A stretch of 64,000 bases of DNA, from positions 193,776,411 through 193,840,410 of the forward strand of contig NC_071354.1 in NCBI RefSeq assembly GCF_943734655.1, given 5' to 3'. This DNA comes from Sabethes cyaneus (lineage: Eukaryota; Arthropoda; Insecta; Diptera; Culicidae). Position 1 is the first letter of the stretch, and each line of letters starts with the position of its first letter. Below the pieces are notes generated by a model. That model saw nothing but the letters and a program-made list of their open reading frames with translations, did not search any database and had not been told where the DNA came from. A program made the position numbers and the translations under genes. This document shows positions 1 to 11,493 of this stretch, piece by piece.

Positions 1-720
1 AAAACCTCAGCTTGACGCTTGTACTGATACCGCGCGGTATTTCCTGCTGTCAAACTCTCATTTCAACCCGAACAAGAACGGATACTATGCTAAAGCTCCC
101 ATTGAAAATCAGCTGGAGAAGTTCTCTCTTCCGTTCTCGTGAGCGAACCCGGAGCAGCTAACCCTGGTGAAGGTGGTGAACTAGGACAGCCGTGGGAAAA
201 AGCTGCCGCGTAAAAGCGTGACTTTGAAAGGAAAGCTTTTCTGTTGGGGATTTTTCTTGTCGATGGCAAAATTCGATTTCATTGTTGCATCCGAAATCTC
301 TACACGGTTTCCACTCCGGCAGGCAGCCAGGCAGACAAGTAAAACGAAATGCCGGAAGGCTAGCTAGCTAGCTAGCGTGCTTCCTTGTTGCTCTCCTGGG
401 TGACTCGGGCTGTGCGTTGCTGTATGTTTACATTTGTCCGGTTGGAGCTTTTGCGGTGCTTTCTCCGCGTTGCTTTTTCTCTCCCGGGTATGCGGGCTGA
501 TAAGGGAATGGTTCTTATAATTGAAACCGAACTTTTCAGAATTTGAATAGAAGTGTCCATCACTCTAATTTGAATAAAGTACATTTCAATTTAGAATTAT
601 TTTTTTTTGATTTTTTGTCAAAAAATTAAGTGTTAAGATCTAGTGTTGGCTTTTAATTACTTTTCTCTACTTAAAAAGTTTAAGGTTTAAGGGCACCGCC
701 TCGGAAAAAGACTATTTCGA
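1..720. other. unique non-coding stretch, no gene seen
   Basis: Mixed-composition DNA with no open frame that resembles a known protein. The only structured site is a short (TAGC)n run at about 360-376. An AT-rich stretch near 590-680 leads into the pyrimidine-rich minisatellite that follows. It may be intronic or intergenic; nothing in the window decides between these. Confidence 0.5.
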
Positions 721-2110
721 CAGATCTGTTACCTTTCTGGCCACCTCTCTTATCATATTTGTGGGCCTATTTCTATTCCTCTTTATGGCCACCTCTCAGG
801 CCATCTTTCTCCTGATCTTTCTGATCACCCGGCCATCTTTCTGGCCATTTATCTGATCATCTTCTTTTCTACTTTTCTGACAGTCTTTCTAACCATCTTT
901 CTGCCTATTTCTCCGACCATTTTTTAGTACTTTTCTGACCAGTTTTCCGATCATCTTTCTAGCTAACTTTTTGGTCACCTTTCTGGCAGTCATTACTAAC
1001 TCTTAACTCATTTATGGTCGTCTTTTTGGCCATCTCTTTAGCTATCTTTCTGAACCTAAACATCATTTTAAACATCTTTTTGTCTACCCTTTCAGCCGTC
1101 CTTCTGGTCAACTATCTGGCCATCTTTTCGATCACGTTTCTGGCCTTCATTTTGACCATCTTTCTCGCTATCTTTTTGCTCATATTTTTAGAGACCTATC
1201 TTGGCCATCTTTCGCCGTTTGTCATCTTTTTGTCCATCTTTCTGTCTACTTTATGTCTGAACATCTTTTTGATCATGTTTCTGGTCTCCATTCTGACCAT
1301 CTTTCTGACCAATTTTCTAGTTAACTTTTTGGCTACCTTTCCGGTCGGTTTTTTCGTCATCTTTCTAGCCAACTTTTTGATTACCTTTATGAACTCTTTT
1401 CTACTCGTCTTTCTGACTTTCGTTTTGGTCGAATTTCTACTCATCGTTACACCTTTCTGGTTAACTTCCTGACCATCTTTCTGGTTACTTTTCCGGTCAA
1501 CTTTCTGGTCATCTTTCTAGTCAACTCTTTCAATCATCTTTAGGACACTTTTCTGGTCATCTTTCAGGCTACCCCTCTGGCCGTCTTTGTGGCCATTTTT
1601 TGGTCTTCCTTTCTAGTCAACTTTCTAGCTAGTTGTAAACAGTCTAGTTAGATAGTTAGAAACATCCAAAAAAATTGTACTCGCTTTTCTAGATATTTTT
1701 CTGCTACAAGACCACATTTCTTTTTGGTCGTTTTTCCAGCTATATTTCTGCTATATTCTGCTAGAAAGTTGTCTAGCTATCAGACCACCAGCAGGGCCGT
1801 CTTTCTAGCAGCCTTTTTGGCAATTTTTGACCCATTTTCTGGCTACTTCTTTAGCCATCTTTCTGGACATTTTTTGATCACGTTTTTGGCCTCCATTCTG
1901 ACCATCTTTCTGGTCTATTTTCTAGCTAGGCTACCTTCCCAGTCAGCTTTTCAGTCATCTTTCTATATAACTTTTGGGTCACCTTCCTAAACATTTTTCT
2001 AATAATCTTTCTGGCTTTCATGTTGGTCATCTTTCGCCCTTCTTACCCATACCATCTTTAAAGACATCTTTTAAGCCATCCTTCTGGTTAATTTTCTGGT
2101 TATCTGCCTG
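720..2110 (+). repeat. degenerate pyrimidine-rich minisatellite, TTTCTGGCCATC-type word
   Basis: The plus strand is a long run of diverged 12-15 bp words of the form CATCTTTCTGGC / AACTTTCTGGTC, repeated many tens of times with frequent single-base changes. The words are short of stop codons in some frames, which creates artefactual frames such as 1014-1472 (plus; Phe/Leu-rich) and 1196-1444 (minus; Lys/Arg-rich). No promoter, splice site or non-repetitive protein context supports coding. The same word recurs at 2950-3110. Confidence 0.85.
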
Positions 2111-2945
2111 GTCTTCTATCTGGTGGGTATGAAAGGGGGAAGGCAATGAAGATGCGTCCAACATAGCTCTAGCCATCCCAAGTTCCTACCTAGCGCCTCC
2201 ACGTGGCCATACCCGGTAATGCTCTTTTCTTAAGATTGAGTAGCAAAGCTAGGAGGTACGATGCTGCGTGGATCCCGGCTGCCTGATATCAAATAGTGGT
2301 TTTGGACAGACGGCTGATCCACTCGGCCTTGTTGATAGGTAAGTCTCAACATATATTCTAATTATTTGTTTCGTTCTAGCTCTTCAAACACCCTCTTTAC
2401 AAGAGAAACATTGACCGTAAAACTGTCTAATAATGTACATGGTTATTACATGAAGGACTGATGAAAACTTAAATGATGCAACTATAACTGATTCAAAGGA
2501 CTGCTGGTGAGCTCGTTCTATTTTTATCCATATTAAAATTTGATTTCTTTATTATATGCATTTTATGATAAATTCATGGGAAGATCAGAATACACAGGCA
2601 TCATATGAGTGGAAGACTGGAGGATGGAGTGAGGAGTCAACCGGAATCACTAGGAGGAAACTCCTGAAGGTCTGAAACAATATTTCGTAACCATCACGTG
2701 AGTTAAAGCTGGTGCAGCAAAATTGATTATTACAAGAAAGGATCCTACTGCTGGAAGGAAATTCTTATAATCTCGGAATGCGCACAAGTGGTTATGCTTG
2801 TGGGTCCGCCCCTTTTAGTCCTTCTACAACAGCTTTAGTGTGAAATTAATTTGACAATCAAATTTGGATCTACTACAAGTCTACCCACATACATTGGCAA
2901 GACCTTGAACTGATGGTGGATTCCCCCTTATGCATTCATACATAC
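2110..2945. other. non-repetitive spacer between minisatellite blocks
   Basis: The stretch 2120-2340 is visibly richer in GC than its surroundings and reads like inserted DNA, but I cannot assign it to a family. 2340-2945 is ordinary AT-rich sequence. No coding region is recognised. The minisatellite word on the left resumes at about 2950, so this block may be an insertion into one older array. Confidence 0.35.
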
Positions 2946-2949
2946 ATCT

Positions 2950-3110
2950 ACCTGGTCTTCTTTCTGGTCATCTTTCTGACCACCTTTCATGCCTATTCTC
3001 TAGGCAGCTTTCGGGCCACCTGTCCAGCCAGTTTTCTAGTCATCTTTCTAGCCATCTTTTTAGTCATTTTTCCGGACACTTTTCTGCTCATTTTTCATCT
3101 TTTTGCTCAT
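2950..3110 (+). repeat. second block of the TTTCTGGCCATC-type minisatellite
   Basis: Words such as TTTCTGGTCATC and TTTCTAGCCATC match those of 720-2110. The block passes without a break into a differently worded TTTTCTTCTGTC array at about 3120, which suggests the two arrays share an origin or grew side by side. Confidence 0.75.
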
Positions 3111-3114
3111 CTGT

Positions 3115-3895
3115 CCATTTTTTACTCTCTACTGTTTTTATGATTTTTTGTCTTTTTTCTTCTGTACGTTTTCTTCTGTCTTTTTTCTTCTGACTATTTG
3201 TTACGGTCTTTTTTTTTGCCTTTTTTCTTTTGTCTACTTTTTCTTTCTCTGTCTTTTTTCTCCGTCGATATTCTTCTGTCTATTTTTATTTCTATGGCTT
3301 CTTCCGTCCGTTTTCTTTCGCATAGTTTCTTCTGTCTACATCCTTCTGTTTGCATATATTTTCTTCTATATATTTTCTTTTGTCCATTTTCTTCTGCGTA
3401 TTTTCACTTTTTTGCTTATTTCTGTACAGTTCTTTCTGTATATTTTCATTAGTCTACATTCTTCTGTCAATTTTTTCTTTATATTTTATTCTGGTTGTTG
3501 TCTCATATTTTTTCTTCTCTATCTTTTTCGCTATTTTCTTCGTGATTTTTCCTGTCTATTTTTCTTCTTTTTGCTTTCTACTGAATTTATCTGCTGTCTA
3601 TTTTTTGCTGTTCATTTTTTCTGTCTATTTTCTTTTGTGTATATTTTTCTGGTCGAGGTTTGGTCTATATTTTTCTTTTTATTGGCTTCTATCCATTTTC
3701 TTCTGTATTTTTTTCCACTGTCTATTTTCTACTATATAAGTATATAGTATATAGTATATAGTATATAGTATAAGTATATAGTATATCCACTGCCAATTTT
3801 ATTCTCTATTTTCGCTTGTGTATTTTATTCTGTTTATTTTCTTCTATGTTCTTCTGTCCATTTTCTTATGTCTATTTTCTTCTGTCTATTTAGGC
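3115..3895 (+). repeat. 15-bp pyrimidine minisatellite (TTTTCTTCTGTCTAT-type)
   Basis: Diverged copies of a ~15-bp word on the plus strand. Because 15 is a multiple of three, each frame gives a recurring hydrophobic pentapeptide (Phe-Leu-Leu-Ser-Val/Ile-like), explaining the long spurious frame at 3103-3747. At 3733-3790 the array is interrupted by an AT-rich heptamer microsatellite of TATAGTA units. Confidence 0.85.
3733..3790. repeat. TATAGTA heptamer microsatellite
   Basis: Several consecutive AGTATAT/TATAGTA units with one shortened unit, lying inside the 15-bp minisatellite. It is a simple-sequence expansion with no sign of function. Confidence 0.8.
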
Positions 3896-4093
3896 TATTA
3901 CAAATATTTTATAAAGTTTTTGTTCTTCCGATGTTGGGCAACTGAAGAGGGGCGAAGAAACAAAACAAACGAAACAAAAAAAAGCCACAGACAATTGCTT
4001 AAAGGGTATCCCACATCAAACTGCACCACGGAATAAACGCTGTAGAAAATTACCCATTGGGTATTTTCTCTTAAAAATTTGAGTAGAAGTAGT

Positions 4094-4119
4094 TTAGAGT
4101 GTATTGTTTACACTCTATT
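4094..4119. repeat. short perfect inverted repeat
   Basis: An 8-bp inverted repeat (AGAGTGTA / TACACTCT) around a 5-bp loop, about 35 bp upstream of the transposase start codon at 4154. It could be a remnant of the transposon end or a chance hairpin; no matching partner was found beyond 4752. Confidence 0.4.
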
Positions 4120-4153
4120 TTTATCGCGTTCTGTTTTTCGAAAATTAGAAAAA

Positions 4154-4752
4154 ATGGCGTCACCCGAAAAGCAATGTCGCGAATTTATTTTGCGCAAGCA
4201 CCTGGAAAATCCTCAACTCTTTCATCATGAATGATGAGACTTACGTCAAGGCAGACTCCCGGTAGCTTCCGGGACTACTTTTATAGTTTGCCAAGAAATA
4301 CATGATTTAGCTAATAAATATATCATGTGGCAAACGGAGTGCGCCGTTCGTGACTACCGGGACTGTAAACGGGCAGATCTACCTCAAGTAGGGTTTACAG
4401 AAGCCTCTACCTTCTATGTTGAAGCAACACGAGGGTCCTACGATCTTCTGGCCGGATCTACCTTCGTGCCTATATTCAAAGGATGTATTGGAATGGTACG
4501 AAGCCAATGGAGTCACTTTCGTACCTAAGGACATGAATGCCTCCAATGCACCGAAACTAAGGCCTATCGAAAAATATTAGGCTATTATGAAGCAGGCACT
4601 ACGAAAGCATCCCAAGGAGGTCAAGTCTGAGGAAGACATGAAGAAAAGGTGGATTTCCGTACAGATGAAGCTGCAGCTAGGTTGTACAAAACTGTTTGAG
4701 TGGAGTTAAGCGCAAGGGGCGAGCATACGGTTATGGTATTGAAATTGAATGA
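4154..4752 (+). pseudogene. ITmD37E-type mariner transposase pseudogene, internally deleted
   Basis: Remnant of a cut-and-paste DNA transposase of the IS630-Tc1-mariner superfamily. An N-terminal segment opens at ATG 4154 (MASPEKQCREF...). A large internal deletion then joins it to MNDETYVKAD at 4227, which carries the first catalytic Asp. The reading continues through CGKRSAPFVTTGTVNGQIYL, then FWPDL (second Asp) and RPIEKY (Glu). Exactly 37 residues lie between that Asp and the Glu, giving the D37E signature known from mosquito ITmD37E elements. It is inactive: the DNA-binding region is mostly deleted, in-frame stops follow NGQIYLK and IEKY, an earlier stop follows the first Asp, and a frameshift near 4680 is needed to reach the natural-looking end VKRKGRAYGYGIEIE and TGA at 4750-4752. 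Pyrimidine minisatellites flank it on both sides. Terminal inverted repeats were not identified. Confidence 0.85.
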
Positions 4753-4849
4753 AACAAATATGCCAAAAGCTTACTAATAGGTTATATTTTGTTGTCTGAA
4801 AATTTTTCTATAGCGTTTCTTCCGTGGTGCAATTTGATGCGGGACACCC

Positions 4850-5392
4850 TTTATGTATTTTCTTCTGTTTATTTTTTTCGGTTTGTTTTATTCCGCATTT
4901 TTTCTGCTGTCCGTTTCCTATATTTTCTGTCTATTTTCCTCTGTCTGTTTTATTCTGTATATTTGTTTATGTTTATTTTTTCTGGCTACTTCATTTTCTT
5001 TACTCTTGCTTGTGATTTTCTTGTATATATTTTCTTCTGTCGGTTTTATTCTGTATTTTTTCTGCTGTCTGTTTCCTTCTGTCTATTTTCTTTTCTATTT
5101 CTACAGTCTCTTTCCTTTTGTGTATTTATTCTTCTGTGTATTTTCTTCTGTCTGTTTTCTTTTGCCTATTTTCTTCTGTCTATTTGTTTCTGTTTATTTT
5201 CTTTTACCTGTTTTCTTCTATTTGCTTTCTTCTGTTTATTGTCTTCTTTCTGTTTTCTTCAAAATATTTTCTGCTGTCTATTTTCTTATGTCCGATTTCT
5301 TCTGTCCGTTTTCTTCTGTCTGTTTTCTTCTTGCCTATTCTTTTGTCTATTTTGTTTTTTCTATTTTCATCTATCTATTTTTCGTTTTATAA
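4850..5392 (+). repeat. 15-bp pyrimidine minisatellite, second large block
   Basis: Same TTTTCTTCTGTCTAT-like word as 3115-3895, more regular around 5120-5330. The long frames here (for example 4789-5400) are pentapeptide-periodic artefacts. The array lies immediately downstream of the D37E pseudogene, so the transposon probably inserted into a once continuous array. Confidence 0.85.
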
Positions 5393-5399
5393 CAAACTA

Positions 5400-8300
5400 G
5401 CTGAGTGCCCGATCTTGCTCTGGATTTATTATTAGCCTGAAATTATGTAAACCAACCCCATGTTTTGTTATCTTCACCTTTATAATGAGGTCAGACATTG
5501 AAGTCGTTACAAAATATTCTATAAAATTGTTATTCTTCCGATTCCGGGGGGGTCATTAAAAGATTACTACTTTTCGATCGTTGCATAGTTTGAATTTCCA
5601 GTTTTGTTCCATTTTAGAAGCGTACTCTTACGTACTCGTAAGTTATAAGCTGTATTGCTTCGGGTTGCTGTTGAATGACATATATTTTACCAAATAGGCC
5701 ATTTCTTCTGATCTAAATGATAAGGCAAATATCTGGATCCTGTGAAAATCGCGTGAGGCTTTGTGCCTTTTTATATCTTGTTTTATACTTCTATTCAATT
5801 TTTTTTGTATTACACATACAATAATTAGCAATTGTGTTAAGTCACAAAAAAGATACCTAATTATAACAAACCATAATTTGCTACAACAGATTTATTTTCT
5901 TTGAATTGCTTATTATTTCAGATTCAATGCAGTGAATGTCTGAATAAACAAGCTGGCGAAAAAAGTTTCTTTTTATGTTGCTTCTCTTGCATCTCCTAAA
6001 ACACTTCATTTCCGTTTTACCAGTCCGCTCTATACAACACTTTATATTTAAACAGTAGACTTAAAAGCAAACTTCATCTGAGCAACGAAGCATTTGTAAA
6101 ATTTTTCCCGAGCGTAGAAAAATCTTCCCTTTTGTCGGTTACTGATCCCGGTAAAGTAAAAAGGAATAGTAAAAACTCAACGTTCAGTGAAGAGAAAAAT
6201 CTTTATAAAAACGGATAGATTACATCCATCGAATGTGCAAAGAAACCAAAGAACGGAAACGATAGCGCAAAAGAGACCATGGTTGGATATTATGTCCATG
6301 AGGTGAGGTACTATACAATGTGAATGTGAACTTCTTCTGCAAGCATGGCTGCATACATCAAAAAGACAAAAAGCTTCTCTCGCAAATCATGGTTTTTTGT
6401 TCTCGAGTTCTCTAGTGAATACGCTGCTTTGCTGCTCACATATGCCCATCTTTTCACATGGGACAGAATCATAAAATCCTCGCCCAATGCAGCCCGACCG
6501 ACCGACTGGGCTGCTGAAGCTCCCGACAGACGTTAGCTCAGCAGGCACCCAACTCTAACGCCCAGAACATATTTCATTGTATTTATCTTCATTTTTCTTT
6601 ACAGTAACCCATCCACCTTGCAGTCGAAATTGCTTTAACGTTTTCTCATTGACTGGTACCGGTGCGTTTCCAGGATGCTGAAGTAAACTACAACAGCTGC
6701 TTTTTAGTGTGAATGTTTAAAGTTATTAAATATGTTAATTATATGGGAAAGATACTTACTGATAGCATGTGTTAAGTACGCATTAAAAACTTATTGGGAG
6801 TTCCTTGTTACATTAGACGAGTCCAAACACGAGTGAAAAAAAACCTGCTCACGCCTCTGCTTCGTCACAAATCTCATCCCGCGGATTGCCAAGTCTGAGG
6901 ACAAATGTCCCACCAAGTGTCGTGTACCTATTGCTAGGCCAACTCCCACCGTACAATAAACTAGTGATGCTGACACACTAGCTAAGCGCCGCGCTGCTGT
7001 GCGCCTCGTGGGCTGTGGCTTTCCACAATGATGTGTGTTTTACGAGCATGGCTATAAAGCGCACTTCCGTGTATTTTTATACAAAACACAGCAGCATAAT
7101 AGAGTCGGTCGTCCCACCGCAGTCAGTTGTGTGCCAGCCAGAAATGAGAAAAGGGCTCGGCTACCGAAGATGGAAAGCCATCAACAAAGCATGGTTCCTT
7201 ACGGGAAACTATTATGAAGCAAAAGTTAAACCAAGTTAGTTCCGTTTTGGGGGCGAAGGCAAACGAAGTAACTTGGAGCATTCCTCCGCGGGTACATGTA
7301 TGAAAGTGTTCTTTCTTACTATGTTGCTCGAATGAAAACCAAATTGTAAAGAAGGTAAATAATAATAAATTTTTCAACAGGCAGTGTAGAATTTCTACAG
7401 AAAAGGAAACAGAGAAAAAAATCTTGCAAAATTGTTAGCAAATGTCTTGTAGGGCCCTCAGAGTGTACAGAAACAATTGTTTGCTGCGAAACAATTTGAG
7501 CCTCAACTGTTTATCTAAATGGTGACATTAATGGCTCACGGAACTGCTGTGAATTACTTTTCCATTTAGGATACTAAAGGTTACGGTGATAAAAAGTTAT
7601 ATGAAACGCTCTACAAAAACGAGCTAATTATTCTGATTGAAAACACACGCTCTTTTTTGGTGAAACGACTTCATTAGTTCACCTACTAGTGAGCACCCTA
7701 CAGTAATACAGAAATGCTACGTTACGGTCTTGTTATGTTTAATAGCGGTTTTTATTTTATTTTTGTTTTCGAATGAATGGTTCCTTTCCGTGATCCGAAT
7801 CACATATTTTTCATATACGTGCACAAGATTCGTTTTTAAAGAATGGGAGAATGTTTCTCTAACCTGCTTTATGGAAAACGAACAAACCAGAAATATGCGT
7901 TACATTGCTGTTAAAACAAAAATACCATGCGTCTCCATTATATCTCAAAAACAGAAAATAGTACGTTTCATAATTTTCGATACGTTACGTAAAAAATTCA
8001 CAGTTTTCAGAACAAATAACTTTCATTTGGTATTAAAATCCTTCAAAAGTAATAAATTTTTCGAGAAAGAAAGATTGTCAAAAAGAGACTGTTTTTGAGC
8101 CCAACCCAACTCAAAACATAAGGGCCAAATAAAAAATATGGTGCACTTTTCAATTTCGATACTTTTTTTTTCAAGGAATTGTTGTATCGAGAGCCCTCAT
8201 CGCACCTCGAATCTATCTAGCTGCATATGACAATTTTGTATGAAAAACCTTAATATGGATTTTTTTTTAAAGATGGCGAATGTTTATTCCTGTTATTTCG

Positions 8301-9535
8301 GTTATTTCGTATGAAAACCTAAATAATATTGACTTTTTACAAAACGAATAACCCCTTGAAGCCACCAACAAAGTGTTGAATCCTCGGAAAAACGTCAAAA
8401 CTTTGTCTTGATAACTTTCTCTGAAGACCGCTCTGCCGAATATTAATAATTACACAACTTAAAATCTTAAAATTTTGCATCACGGCATGCGAAGATCCTA
8501 CGGTTGCAAAATATAGTTCTGAGATGTTATTGTACATAAAGAAAACATGGCCTGAAATCGAAATTAATAGTTATTATGCTCGCAATATGATTTATTTCAT
8601 TAATAATAACATCTCTGCCATTGGCGAACTGACGTGATACATAGATCATACACAGAAAATCATTCACAAAACATCATCCTACACATTCCGCTAGCACACT
8701 AACACCCTTTGTTACGCATGTTGCAGAGTAACTTATAGTTGTAGGGTTTTATACTGTGATGTTTTCACATTTGTACGGTTTTATACCAAACACTCGAAGC
8801 AACACTCATGTTACGAAACATTTAAAATTTAAAAAACATGCATGGATGATGGAATGAACTCCAGTGTCTGTTTGTCTGTTATTTTAATTCATTTTCTAAG
8901 TCCATGTAAATAAACCACCGATAAACCTCAAAGAAGTGAGTTTATAACTCTATAATAGCAATAGAGATTGCTGATCCTTACCGTATACACAAGCTATGAC
9001 GCGTATATAAACACGCAAGGGGCTTATCAACCGTTGTGGTTACAACGCACCTTTGAACAAAGTTACCTTTGATTACTTTACTGATTGCCTTAATTTTTGA
9101 TGAACATGCTTTTGGGATTACTCAAGATTATCATTGATTATTGTGTTGATTAATTACGTATTGAAGACTCTGATCGCTACGCACTTTTACGCCTTACTGG
9201 AAATCCCTTGCACTCACGCGATTTGTTATTGCTGTTGGTGGTTTAGCCACTGTGCTGTTGTAGAGTTTCTCAAACTAAGGAAAAACGAACCACTGCTACA
9301 ATCAAATATTAGCAATCTTTATCAGCAGAACGCACGCTCCCTTTCACTGCTATAAGCTTTCGTATGCTTATAGAGAGCGCGTAAGTTAAACATCAGATAT
9401 CATTGCGACTTAAAATAGTATTGATATATAAAAATGTAGCAAGCAGTTATACTTAGCATGCGAAATAAGCAACATAAAGCAATTGCGTATAAACGTCGAA
9501 TGATGCGCACTCTATTGTTTAATATAGATTGATAA
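5400..9535. other. AT-rich unique DNA, no gene recognised
   Basis: No conserved protein, RNA gene or clear mobile element. The part 5505-5650 resembles 22390-22700 and, at its start, 3895-3970 (shared blocks CTTCCG...TGTTGG/CCGG and TTAGAAGCGT), so a diverged dispersed repeat is present. Open frames such as 7730-8098 have AT-driven composition and no recognisable domain. Confidence 0.4.
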
Positions 9536-9539
9536 TCTG

Positions 9540-9795
9540 GGCTTTTAACCAAGTTACTGACATCTGTACATCGTTGTATCACGCATTTTTAACATCGATT
9601 TTAGACTCCTGCTTTTTCGGGCCCACAACAATTCCTGTCTCGGATGACAGAGTTTTCGTGAGACGCTCGCACCAACTGTAGTTTAGGTGGTACAAAGCGT
9701 GGTTTGAACAAAGCGTGTAGCAAGCGAGCTGCGATTCTAACCGCGAAAATAAGGTGTGCTAGCAGGCGTCTGGTATTGGTTACAGACATCGCTCT
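9540..9795 (+). repeat. dispersed ~250-bp repeat, copy 1
   Basis: Matches 28593-28850 in the same orientation. Shared blocks include TGTACATCGTTGT, GTAGTTTAGGTG (ATAGTTTAGGTG in the other copy) and GCGAGCTGC. The family was not recognised; it could be part of a retrotransposon end or an old MITE. Confidence 0.6.
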
Positions 9796-9799
9796 AGTA

Positions 9800-10212
9800 T
9801 GTTAGAATTTTGCATTAAGAACTTTCCAATATGAACTGCTTCGGAAAGCGGGTGACTGTTACATATTAAAAATCGACTTTTGACGTCATTTTGAAATCCG
9901 AAATAATTAGATAGTTAGTTACTATTTGGCATGAAATTCCTATCAAAGGACAACCTATCCTATCAAACGACGACTGAAAGTCAGGCATGATTTATCGATG
10001 TTGACTAGGTTAAAAATAATATTCGTTATTTTGAAGGAAATGTTATTCAAATTCAATTCATTTGCGTTCAAATTTGCTAGCCTACTACTGAATATTTGAT
10101 AGAAAAGTAAAAATGAAATTTTAAAGCCGATCATCATGATGAAATGAAACCTGTTTCACTGACGCATGATTGAAGCCAGTTTTGAAACGAAGCGGTGCTG
10201 AAAAAAGTAATA
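9800..10212. other. AT-rich left flank of the GGGCTA array
   Basis: No gene or repeat recognised. The transition to the array at 10213 is abrupt, with no gradient of degenerate units, unlike the right edge. Confidence 0.45.
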
Positions 10213-11386
10213 CGGCTAGGGCTAGGGCTAGGGCTAGGGCTAGGGCTAGGGCTAGGGCTAGGGCTAGGGCTAGGGCTAGGGCTAGGGCTAGGGCTAGGGC
10301 TAGGGCTAGGGCTAGGGCTAGGGCTAGGGCTAGGGCTAGGGCTAGGGCTAGGGCTAGGGCTAGGGCTAGGGCTAGGGCTAGGGCTAGGGCTAGGGCTAGG
10401 GCTAGGGCTAGGGCTAGGGCTAGGGCTAGGGCTAGGGCTAGGGCTAGGGCTAGGGCTAGGGCTAGGGCTAGGGCTAGGGCTAGGGCTAGGGCTAGGGCTA
10501 GGGCTAGGGCTAGGGCTAGGGCTAGGGCTAGGGCTAGGGCTAGGGCTAGGGCTAGGGCTAGGGCTAGGGCTAGGGCTAGGGCTAGGGCTAGGGCTAGGGC
10601 TAGGGCTAGGGCTAGGGCTAGGGCTAGGGCTAGGGCTAGGGCTAGGGCTAGGGCTAGGGCTAGGGCTAGGGCTAGGGCTAGGGCTAGGGCTAGGGCTAGG
10701 GCTAGGGCTAGGGCTAGGGCTAGGGCTAGGGCTAGGGCTAGGGCTAGGGCTAGGGCTAGGGCTAGGGCTAGGGCTAGGGCTAGGGCTAGGGCTAGGGCTA
10801 GGGCTAGGGCTAGGGCTAGGGCTAGGGCTAGGGCTAGGGCTAGGGCTAGGGCTAGGGCTAGGGCTAGGGCTAGGGCTAGGGCTAGGGCTAGGGCTAGGGC
10901 TAGGGCTAGGGCTAGGGCTAGGGCTAGGGCTAGGGCTAGGGCTAGGGCTAGGGCTAGGGCTAGGGCTAGGGCTAGGGCTAGGGCTAGGGCTAGGGCTAGG
11001 GCTAGGGCTAGGGCTAGGGCTAGGGCTAGGGCTAGGGCTAGGGCTAGGGCTAGGGCTAGGGCTAGGGCTAGGGCTAGGGCTAGGGCTAGGGCTAGGGCTA
11101 GGGCTAGGGCTAGGGCTAGGGCTAGGGCTAGGGCTAGGGCTAGGGCTAGGGCTAGGGCTAGGGCTAGGGCTAGGGCTAGGGCTAGGGCTAGGGCTAGGGC
11201 TAGGGCTAGGGCTAGGGCTAGGGCTAGGGCTAGGGCTAGGGCTAGGGCTAGGGCTAGGGCTAGGGCTAGGGCTAGGGCTAGGGCTAGGGCTAGGGCTAGG
11301 GCTAGGGCTAGGGCTAGGGCTAGGGCTAGGGCTAGGGCTGGGGTTAGGGCTAGGGCTAGGGCTAGGGCTAGAGCTAGGGCTAGGGC
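10213..11386 (+). repeat. (GGGCTA)n hexamer array, about 195 units
   Basis: 1.17 kb of tandem GGGCTA, essentially perfect from 10213 to about 11337. Near the right edge a few variants appear: GGGCTGGGGTTAGGGC around 11335-11350, which includes one exact TTAGGG, and GAGCTA near 11371. The plus strand has a run of three G every six bases, as in vertebrate telomeric repeats, so it is strongly predisposed to G-quadruplex formation. Four of six frames are open, giving spurious Arg-Ala, Leu-Gly, Ser-Pro and Ala-Leu dipeptide frames of more than 400 residues; these are not genes. Known dipteran telomeres do not use a TTAGGG repeat, and unique and SINE sequence follows directly, so this is best called an interstitial satellite. 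Confidence 0.95.
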
Positions 11387-11493
11387 CACTGTCGAGGGCG
11401 CTAAGTCTTGAGGGCGCCAAAAAGGGGCAGAACTTCAGCAAGGCACCAGCAATAAAACTTCATTTAGAATTGGAGCACGTAACTGGACCACAA

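Noticed and set aside
1014..5400. Membrane-protein-like frames rich in Phe, Leu, Ser (152, 214, 203 codons)
   Set aside because: Periodic peptides derived from 12-15 bp pyrimidine words; frames overlap and have no other protein features.
7730..8098. 122-codon frame rich in Phe, Lys and Asn
   Set aside because: Typical of AT-rich non-coding DNA; no motif.
10213..11386. A true chromosome end or telomere
   Set aside because: Unique sequence and a complete SINE follow directly on the right and unique DNA on the left, so the array is internal.
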